DNA of 64,000 bases from Microbispora bryophytorum (GTDB taxonomy: Bacteria; Actinomycetota; Actinomycetes; Streptosporangiales; Streptosporangiaceae): NCBI RefSeq assembly GCF_006874465.1, contig NZ_VIRL01000012.1, positions 124,001 through 188,000 of the forward strand, given 5' to 3'. The translations under genes were made by a program, and so were the position numbers. Under the pieces are notes generated by a model that had not been told where the DNA came from, ran no database searches, and worked only from the letters and a program-made list of their open reading frames with translations. Shown piece by piece: positions 8,595 through 15,200 of the stretch; the stretch's first letter is position 1; every line of letters begins with the position of its first letter.

Positions 8595-9848
8595 TCATCC
8601 ATTCTCGCTGAGGAAACGCGCGGGTGATTCGAGCGCCGTGCGGAGTTCGCCGAGGAACTCCGCGGCATCGCGGCCGTTGATGAAACGGTGGTCGTATGCA
8701 AGCCCTATGGTGGCGAACCTGCGTACGGCGAAGCCCGAGCCGTCTTGCACGACCTCCGGACGCGGCGCGGTCAGCGACAGCGCGCACGTCTGGCCGGGGA
8801 AGACGATCGGGACGGCGAACACGATGCCGTCGTTCGTGTGCAGGGTGAGCGTGATGGCGCCCCCCTGGAGGTCGCGTTCCCGGAACGACCCGGTGAGCGC
8901 CGTCTTGCGGAAGCCGACCAGGTCGGCGGCGATCTCGGCGAGCGGCCGGTTGCCGGCGTCGCGGACGACCGGTATGAACAGCCCGCGGCCCACGTCGACC
9001 GTCACGCCCACGTCGGCGGTGGCGGCCCTTCTCGCCCGCGGGCCGGGGCCGGGCGCCGCGAAGAACATGGGGAAGCGGTCGAGCAGCCCGCCGGCCGCCT
9101 TCACCACCATCTCGGGCAGGCCGACCAGGGTGCGCAGCCGGCGGGTGAGGTCGCGGGCGAGCGACAGGACCTCGGTCACGTCGACGTTCATCGCCGTGAA
9201 GGCGGCCGGGATCTCGCGGAGGGACCGCTCGACGACCTCGGCCGTCCGCTGCTGCGCCCGCGACAGCGTGATCCACTGTGCGTCGTCGTCCCCCGCCGGG
9301 GCGTCGCCGGTGACGGCAGGGGAGACGGCGGGGGAGGGCTCCTGCCCGCCGAGCAGTTCCTCTACGTCGGTCCGCCTGATCACCTTGCGGCCGAGGGCGT
9401 GCACCCGCTCCATGGGGATGCCGTGCTCCTCGATCAGTTCCCGCGCGGGCGCCGTGACGATCACGCCGGAGGCGTCGCCGGGCGTCGCCGCGGTCCGCGC
9501 TCCGCCCGGGTTCCCGTGCGCGGCCTCCTGCGGGGCTTCCCGCACTGCTTCCCGCCCGGCCTCCTGCACGGTTTCCTGCACGGTTTCCTGCGCCGCTTCC
9601 GGGGCGGCCTCGTCCGCGCTCCCGAGCAGGCGGGCGATCACCTGCCCCGGCTCGCACTCGGCCCCCTCGGCGAGCAGCCGCCGCAGGACGCCGTCGGTGG
9701 GGGCCTCGACCTCCTCGGTCGCCTTCGACGTCTCCAGCAGCGCGATCGGATCGCCGTCCCGCACCGCCTGCCCGTCCTCGGCCAGCCACTCGACCAGGAC
9801 GTACGACGTGTCGTTGTTGTTGAGCTTGGGCACCCGGAAATCGGTCAC
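8595..9848 (-). CDS. Dihydrolipoamide acyltransferase (E2) of a 2-oxoacid dehydrogenase-like complex
   Basis: 417 residues. The N-terminal lipoyl domain (1-75) carries the lipoylation site Lys42 in LLETSKATEE. Residues 80-115 are a Gln/Glu/Ala-rich linker, a peripheral-subunit-binding region follows near 127-165 (VTAPARELIEEHGI), and the C-terminal acyltransferase domain ends with the catalytic-type motif YDHRFINGRDAAEF. The lipoyl domain begins VPKLNNNDTSYVLVEW rather than the standard metabolic E2 start. GTG 9848 overlaps the E1-beta stop by 4 bp (GTGA), which fixes the start and indicates translational coupling. There is no E3 (lipoamide dehydrogenase) gene nearby, so E3 would have to be borrowed or reoxidation is not needed. 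Confidence 0.9.
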   Translation of the reverse strand: MTDFRVPKLNNNDTSYVLVEWLAEDGQAVRDGDPIALLETSKATEEVEAPTDGVLRRLLAEGAECEPGQVIARLLGSADEAAPEAAQETVQETVQEAGREAVREAPQEAAHGNPGGARTAATPGDASGVIVTAPARELIEEHGIPMERVHALGRKVIRRTDVEELLGGQEPSPAVSPAVTGDAPAGDDDAQWITLSRAQQRTAEVVERSLREIPAAFTAMNVDVTEVLSLARDLTRRLRTLVGLPEMVVKAAGGLLDRFPMFFAAPGPGPRARRAATADVGVTVDVGRGLFIPVVRDAGNRPLAEIAADLVGFRKTALTGSFRERDLQGGAITLTLHTNDGIVFAVPIVFPGQTCALSLTAPRPEVVQDGSGFAVRRFATIGLAYDHRFINGRDAAEFLGELRTALESPARFLSENG

Positions 9849-10822
9849 GACAGCGCCTCCCTCACCGCGGCTCGGATGCTGTCGGCCTGCACGAGCACCT
9901 CACGTTCCAGATGGGGGGCGGCGGGGATCACCCCGTCCGCCGAGTTGATCAACGTGATCGGGCGGCGCAGGCGGTCCCACAGGCGCGGATAGAGCGCCGT
10001 GGCCACCTCGGCCGCCCAGGTGCCGCCCTCGGTTCCGTCGTCCACGACGCAGACGTGCGGCGCGTCCTCCAGTCCCGGCAGAGGGGGCACGGGGTAGAGC
10101 TGGGCGGGCACCAGCAGCTCGCAGACCAGGTCGTCCTCCAGGAGCAGCGCCCGCATGGCGTCGAGCGTCCGGTGGACGAGCCCGCCATGGGTGACCAGCG
10201 TGCAGTCGGGGCGGCCCGCGCCGTCGAGGTACACCCGCGCCACGTCGTCCACCAGCTCGAACCGGAACAGGTCGTCGATGCGGAACATCTGCCGCGTGTA
10301 GAGGACCTTGTCCTCGAAGAACAGGCAGGGCCGGCCGAGCCCGAACATCCGGGCGAACAGCTCGCCCACGTCGTGGAACGGCGTCATCTCGAACAGGGAC
10401 AGCCCGGGCACGCCGATGAAGTGCTTCTGCGGGTTCTGGCTGTGGGTCGGGCCGTAGCCGCGGTTGCCGCCTGTGGGGCAGCGCACCACGAGCGGCACCG
10501 GCACCGGCCTGCCGTACATCGAGGTGGACTTGGCCGCGAAGTTCGTGATCTGGTCGAACGCCAGCGCCACGAAGTCGGCGAACATGATCTCGACGATGGC
10601 CTTGTCGCCGGCCAGGGCCAGCCCGGCGCCGACCCCGGCGATCGCGCCCTCGCTCAGCGGCGTGGACCGCACGCGGGAGCCGAACCGGCCGGACAGTCCT
10701 CGGGTGATCTTGAACGCGCCGCCGTAGGGGTCGCCGACGTCCTCGCCGAGCAGGTGGACCGAGGGGTCGGACTCCATGAGATCGTGCAGCGCCTGGTTGA
10801 GGTGCTCGGAGACCCTGGTCAC
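9845..10822 (-). CDS. E1-beta subunit of a thiamine-diphosphate 2-oxoacid dehydrogenase
   Basis: 325 residues of the transketolase pyrimidine-binding plus C-terminal domain type. Visible family segments are LLGEDVGDPYGGAFKIT, RVRSTPLSEGAIAGVGAGLAL (with the Glu that activates ThDP), PLVVRCPTGGNRGYGPTHSQ and VVDDGTEGGTWAAEV. It pairs with the E1-alpha subunit encoded immediately upstream to form a heterotetramer that decarboxylates a 2-oxoacid and passes the acyl group to E2. GTG 10822 overlaps the E1-alpha stop by 4 bp. Substrate (pyruvate, branched-chain oxoacid, acetoin or other) cannot be read from sequence. Confidence 0.9.
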   Translation of the reverse strand: MTRVSEHLNQALHDLMESDPSVHLLGEDVGDPYGGAFKITRGLSGRFGSRVRSTPLSEGAIAGVGAGLALAGDKAIVEIMFADFVALAFDQITNFAAKSTSMYGRPVPVPLVVRCPTGGNRGYGPTHSQNPQKHFIGVPGLSLFEMTPFHDVGELFARMFGLGRPCLFFEDKVLYTRQMFRIDDLFRFELVDDVARVYLDGAGRPDCTLVTHGGLVHRTLDAMRALLLEDDLVCELLVPAQLYPVPPLPGLEDAPHVCVVDDGTEGGTWAAEVATALYPRLWDRLRRPITLINSADGVIPAAPHLEREVLVQADSIRAAVREALS

Positions 10823-11742
10823 GCCGCTCCCCCCGACCGGGAGTGGGGCCGGGCGGAGACCTCGGCGACCACCCGCTCGACGAGCTCTCGCTGCTCGCGG
10901 TCGATTCGGGCGAACCACTCGGGATCGAGCTCGGCGTGCCGGTCGTACCAGTCGGACTCCCGCACCCGGCGGATCTCCTCCGGCGGGCGGGTGTCGTCGC
11001 CCTTGCTGTGCGGTCCGAGGCGGTGCGTGGCGAACTCGACGACCAGCGGGGACGGCTCGGCCCGCACGGCGTCGACCAGCGGGGCGAGGGCCTGCCTGAT
11101 CTCGCCGACGTCGGTGGACGTGACGTGGTGGTGGCGGACGCCGAAGGCCGCCGCCCGGGCGGCGATCGTGCCGGCCATCTGCGCGGACGTGGGGGTCGAC
11201 TGAGCGATGCCGTTGTGCTCGACCACGACGAGCAGCGGCACCCGCCAGAGGGAGGCCATGTTCAGCGCTTCGTAGACGGCGCCCTCGCCCCAGGTGCCGT
11301 CTCCGATGTAGGCGCAGGCCAGCGCTCCCGTGCCGGCCAGTTTCAGGCCCACCCCGGTCGCCACGGGCAGGCTCTCGCCCTGCACGCCGGTGGACAGGAA
11401 ACGCCGGTGGTAGATGTGCTGGCTGCCGCCCACGCCGCCGCACAGGGCGCCCTCCCGCCCCATGATCTCGGCGAGCAGTCCGTGCGGGTCGGGATGGCGG
11501 GCGAGGAAGTGGCCGTGCCCCCGGTGGTTGCTGAACACGAAGTCGTCGTCGCGGAGCAGGGCCGAGACCGCGACCGGAATGTACTCCTGCCCGAGGCAGG
11601 TATGGGTGGTGCCGCTCAGCACGCCCTGCTCGAACAGGCGGAGCAGGGCGCGTTCGAAGTGCCGGATGAGGAGGAGTGAGCGAAGATCCCCGTCGTTGAG
11701 GGCATGCCGCGGGCTCCGGGACGGTGCAGCGGTGGCGATCAC
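10819..11742 (-). CDS. E1-alpha subunit of a thiamine-diphosphate 2-oxoacid dehydrogenase
   Basis: 307 residues. The thiamine-diphosphate motif GDGTWGEGAVYEALN...VEHNG is complete, and HTCLGQEYIPVA, FSNHRGHGHFLAR and GVGGSQHIYHRRF match the pyruvate/acetoin E1-alpha family. GTG 11742 has CAGGAG 10 nt upstream. The open frame continues to an apparent start at 11838, but those extra codons cover the CebR operator and the expected transcription start, so that version is unlikely. It is the first gene of the four-gene operon and is divergent from the NRPS operon. Confidence 0.9.
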   Translation of the reverse strand: MIATAAPSRSPRHALNDGDLRSLLLIRHFERALLRLFEQGVLSGTTHTCLGQEYIPVAVSALLRDDDFVFSNHRGHGHFLARHPDPHGLLAEIMGREGALCGGVGGSQHIYHRRFLSTGVQGESLPVATGVGLKLAGTGALACAYIGDGTWGEGAVYEALNMASLWRVPLLVVVEHNGIAQSTPTSAQMAGTIAARAAAFGVRHHHVTSTDVGEIRQALAPLVDAVRAEPSPLVVEFATHRLGPHSKGDDTRPPEEIRRVRESDWYDRHAELDPEWFARIDREQRELVERVVAEVSARPHSRSGGAA

Positions 11743-11823
11743 AGGTGGTCCGCTCCTGGTGCGTCTCTGGTCGAGTGCGCGCTCGACGCCGGGACCCGCT
11801 GCCAGGGACAGGAGCACCCATTC

Positions 11824-11837
11824 TGGGAGCGCTCCCA
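11824..11837. promoter_or_regulatory. CebR operator B
   Basis: A perfect TGGGAGCGCTCCCA, 82 bp upstream of the chosen E1-alpha start and directly downstream of its -10 element. Confidence 0.87.
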
Positions 11838-11840
11838 CGC

Positions 11841-11869
11841 AGGGTAGGTGCGGTTAGGGGCCCTGTCAA
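11841..11869 (-). promoter_or_regulatory. Promoter of the E1-alpha operon
   Basis: Reverse strand: a consensus -35 TTGACA (11864-11869), a 17-bp spacer, and TACCCT (11841-11846). The CebR box begins 3 bp further on, so bound repressor would block transcription start. Confidence 0.7.
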
Positions 11870-11982
11870 TCCCCCGTAATAGGGCGCAATTGGGAGATTA
11901 AGACCTAATTGTCCGTGATCTGCAGCAATATCCTCACATACCCCGCCTTGGGGCTAATAACGGACAGAAACTTCCATGACAC

Positions 11983-12012
11983 TTGACGAACGAAAGGCGC
12001 GATCCCTAGCCT
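11983..12012 (+). promoter_or_regulatory. Putative promoter of the NRPS operon
   Basis: TTGACG (11983-11988) and TAGCCT (12007-12012) are 18 bp apart on the forward strand. The predicted start of transcription is near 12019-12022, at the left edge of CebR operator C. The leader to the NRPS start at 12240 would be about 220 nt. Confidence 0.55.
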
Positions 12013-12020
12013 CCACTGCC

Positions 12021-12036
12021 GTGGGAGCGTTCCCAC
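12021..12036. promoter_or_regulatory. CebR operator C (one mismatch) before the NRPS operon
   Basis: GTGGGAGCGTTCCCAC differs from the 14-bp CebR consensus only by T for C at the centre. Its position at the predicted transcription start of the NRPS operon is what is expected of a repressor site. Confidence 0.75.
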
Positions 12037-12239
12037 TACCGCGTCCGAAATGGGGGTCACCGGCGCGAGCGGCAGTGGATTCCGCGCCAGGCACCAGGCA
12101 GGAAATTCACCGGCGGTGATTCCGCTGCCGGATCGTTGGTCGTCCGCGTCTTCGGATCGTACCGCCGGCGTACCGGGGCGCAGAGCGCACAGAGGAATGC
12201 CATGTTCTTAATGCAAGTTTCAACCGAGGTGCCGGCGTC

Positions 12240-15200
12240 GTGACCCGAACCGGCCTCTCACCGGCCAAGCAGGCGCTGCTGGCACAGCGGCTCAGGGCCG
12301 GGGCAGCCGCGAAGGTCACCGTGCCGCCGCGACCGGCCGGCACCCACCCGCCGCTTTCGCACGCGCAGGAGCGCCTGTGGTTCCTGGAGCAGTACGCCCC
12401 GGGCACCACCGCCTACACCGTCGCCTTCGCCGTCCGGCTGGACGGCGGTGAGATCGACGGCGCGGCCCTGGAGCGCGCCCTCACCGAGGTGGCCCGCCGC
12501 CACGAGACCATGCGCACCCGGTTCGTCACCACGGAGGACGGCACGCCGGAGATCGTGCTGGACGACGAGCCCGTGGTCGAGCTGCGGCTGTCGGACGACC
12601 CCGCCACCGTGCAGGAGAACGTGCAGGAGGAGCTGAACCGGCCGTTCGACCTCGTGACCGGCCCGCTGCTGCGGCTGCTTCTGGTCCGGCTCGCCGCCCG
12701 CGAGCACGTGCTGCTCCTGACCATGCACCACGCCGTCACCGACGGCTGGTCGTGCGACATCGTGATGGAGGAGCTGCTCGCCCTGCACGAGGCGTACCGG
12801 ACCGGGACCGACCCCGATCTCGCCGCCCCGCCCGTGCAGTACGGCGACTACGCGCTGTGGGAACGCGGACGGACCCACGAGGACGACATCCGTTACTGGC
12901 GGGAGCGGCTGGCCGGGCTGCCGCCGATCGAACTGCCGACCGACCTGCCGCGCCCGCCGGAGCAGGGTTCGGCGGGCGCCGCCCACGGCGTTGTCGTGGA
13001 CCGCGAGCTGGCGGACGCGCTCACGGCGCTGGGCGGGGCGAACGGCGCGACGCTGTACATGACCCTGCTCGCCGCCTACCAGGTGCTCCTCGCGCGGTAC
13101 TCCGGCCAGGACGACTTCGCGGTGGGATCGCCGGTGTCGGGGCGCGACCTGCCGGAGCTGGAGCGGGTCGTCGGGCTCTTCATCAACTCGCTGCCGATGC
13201 GGGCCGACCTGTCCGGCGACCCGACGTTCACCGAGCTGCTCGGCCGGGTGCGCGAGACGGCGCTGGACGCCTACGCGCACCAGGAACTGCCCTTCGACCG
13301 CCTGGTCGGCGAGCTCGGCGTCGAGCGCGACGTGAGCAGGTCGCCGGTGTTCCAGGTGATGTTCGCGCTGCAGAACTACCGGTCGGCCCCGCTGCGCACC
13401 CAGGGGCTGACCATGTCGGCGTATCCGTTCGAGGTGACCGCCAGCCGGTTCGACCTCGCGCTCTATCTCATGGACCAGGGCGACGGCCTGCGCGGCAACA
13501 TCACCTACCGCACCGAGCTGTTCCGGCCGGCCACGATCGCGCGCCTGGCGGAGTGCTTCGAGAACCTGCTCAGGTCGATCGTCGCCGACCCCCACGCTCG
13601 GGTGTCCGACCTGGAGCTGCTCCCGGCGGCCGAGCGCGACCGCGTGCTCGGATTCGCGGGAGCGGCTCCCGAGGCGGTGGCGCCCGCGGCGGACGCCTTC
13701 GGCGGGGCGACGACGCTCCACGAGTCGTTCGCCGCGCAGGCGGCCCGCACCCCGTCCGCGACCGCCGTCGCCTGCGGCGGCGACGCCCTCACATACGCCG
13801 AGCTGGACGCCGCGGCCGACCGGCTCGCCCGGCGGCTGCGCGGGCTCGGCGTGCGGCGCGACGACCGCGTGGCGATCTGCCTGGAGCAGTCCACCGGGCT
13901 CGCGGTCGCGGTGCTCGGCGTGCTCAAGGCGGGCGCGGCCTACCTGCCGCTCGACCCGGAGCACCCGCGCGCCCGGCTCGAGTTCGTCCTGGCCGACGCC
14001 GCGGCGTCGATCGTCGTGACCAGCCCCGACCTGCGTGACCGGCTGCCCGATGGCGTCACCGCCGTGCACCTCGACGAGGAGGCGCCGGAGCCCGCCGACC
14101 ACTGGGAGCCCACGGCTCCGGGCGACCTCGCGTACGTGATCTACACCTCCGGCACCACCGGGCGGCCCAAGGGCGTCGCCGTGCAGCACCACGAGGCCAT
14201 GGTCTACCTCGCCGGGGTGCGCGAGCGGCTGGGCGTGGAGCCCGGCTCGTCCTTCGCCCTGCTCCAGTCCCTCGCCTTCGACTTCGGCGTCACGGTCTTC
14301 TACCTGTGCCTGATGACCGGCGGCACTCTGCACCTGGTGCCCTCGCGCACCGCCGGTCCCGAGCTGACGGAGATCTTCCGGCGGACCGCGATCGACTACC
14401 TCAAGATCACGCCGTCCCATCTCGCCGCTTTGCTCGCCGACGCCGGGCCGGACGACCTGCTGCCCAGGAAGCTGCTGCTGCTGGGTGGCGAGGCGGCCCC
14501 GCGCGGCTGGGCGGCCGAGCTCGCGGCGATGGGCCGCTGCCGGGTCGTCAACCACTACGGGCCGACCGAGGCCACCGTGGGCGTGAGCACCTACGACGTC
14601 GCCCGGCTGCCCGCTCCCGACGGCCCGGCCGAGGCGAGCGTGAGCCTGCCGATCGGCTCGCCGCTGCCCGGGGCGCGGGCGTACGTGCTGGACGAGCGGT
14701 TGCGGCCGGTGCCCGCGGGAGTGCCCGGGGAAATCTACCTCGGCGGCGACCGGCTGGCCCGCGGCTACCTGAACCGGCCGGGCCTGACAGCCGACCGGTT
14801 CCTCCCCGACCCGTACGGCCCGCCCGGGTCGCGCATGTACCGCACCGGCGACCTCGGCCGGTGGTCCGGCTCCGGCGACCTGGAGTTCCTCGGCCGCCGC
14901 GACCTCCAGGTGAAGATCCGCGGCTACCGGGTCGAGCTCGGCGAGGTCGAGTCGGTGCTGGCCGACCATCCGGACGTCGCCCAGGCCGTGGTCGAGCCGC
15001 GTGGCGAGCAGCTCGTCGCCTACCTCGTCCCCGCCGTCCCCGCCGCCCCCGCGGCCGGGAACGCGGAGAACGAAGTGGACGGCGCGCGGCCGGACACCGC
15101 GGCGGTGCGCGCGTGGCTGGCCGACCGGCTGCCCGCGTACATGATCCCCTCGCGGTACGCCTGGCTGGACGAGCTGCCGCTCAAGTCGCACGGCAAGGTG

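Larger units (their letters stand above)
11743..12239. other. Divergent promoter region between dehydrogenase and NRPS operons
   Basis: About 500 bp without a gene and clearly richer in A+T in its middle (11870-12060) than its surroundings. It holds two oppositely directed sigma70-like promoters, each with a CebR box close to its predicted start point; these are listed separately. I see no riboswitch or small gene in it. Confidence 0.75.

Noticed and set aside
11743-11838. N-terminal extension of E1-alpha
   Set aside because: It would translate the CebR box, upstream of or at the predicted transcription start.
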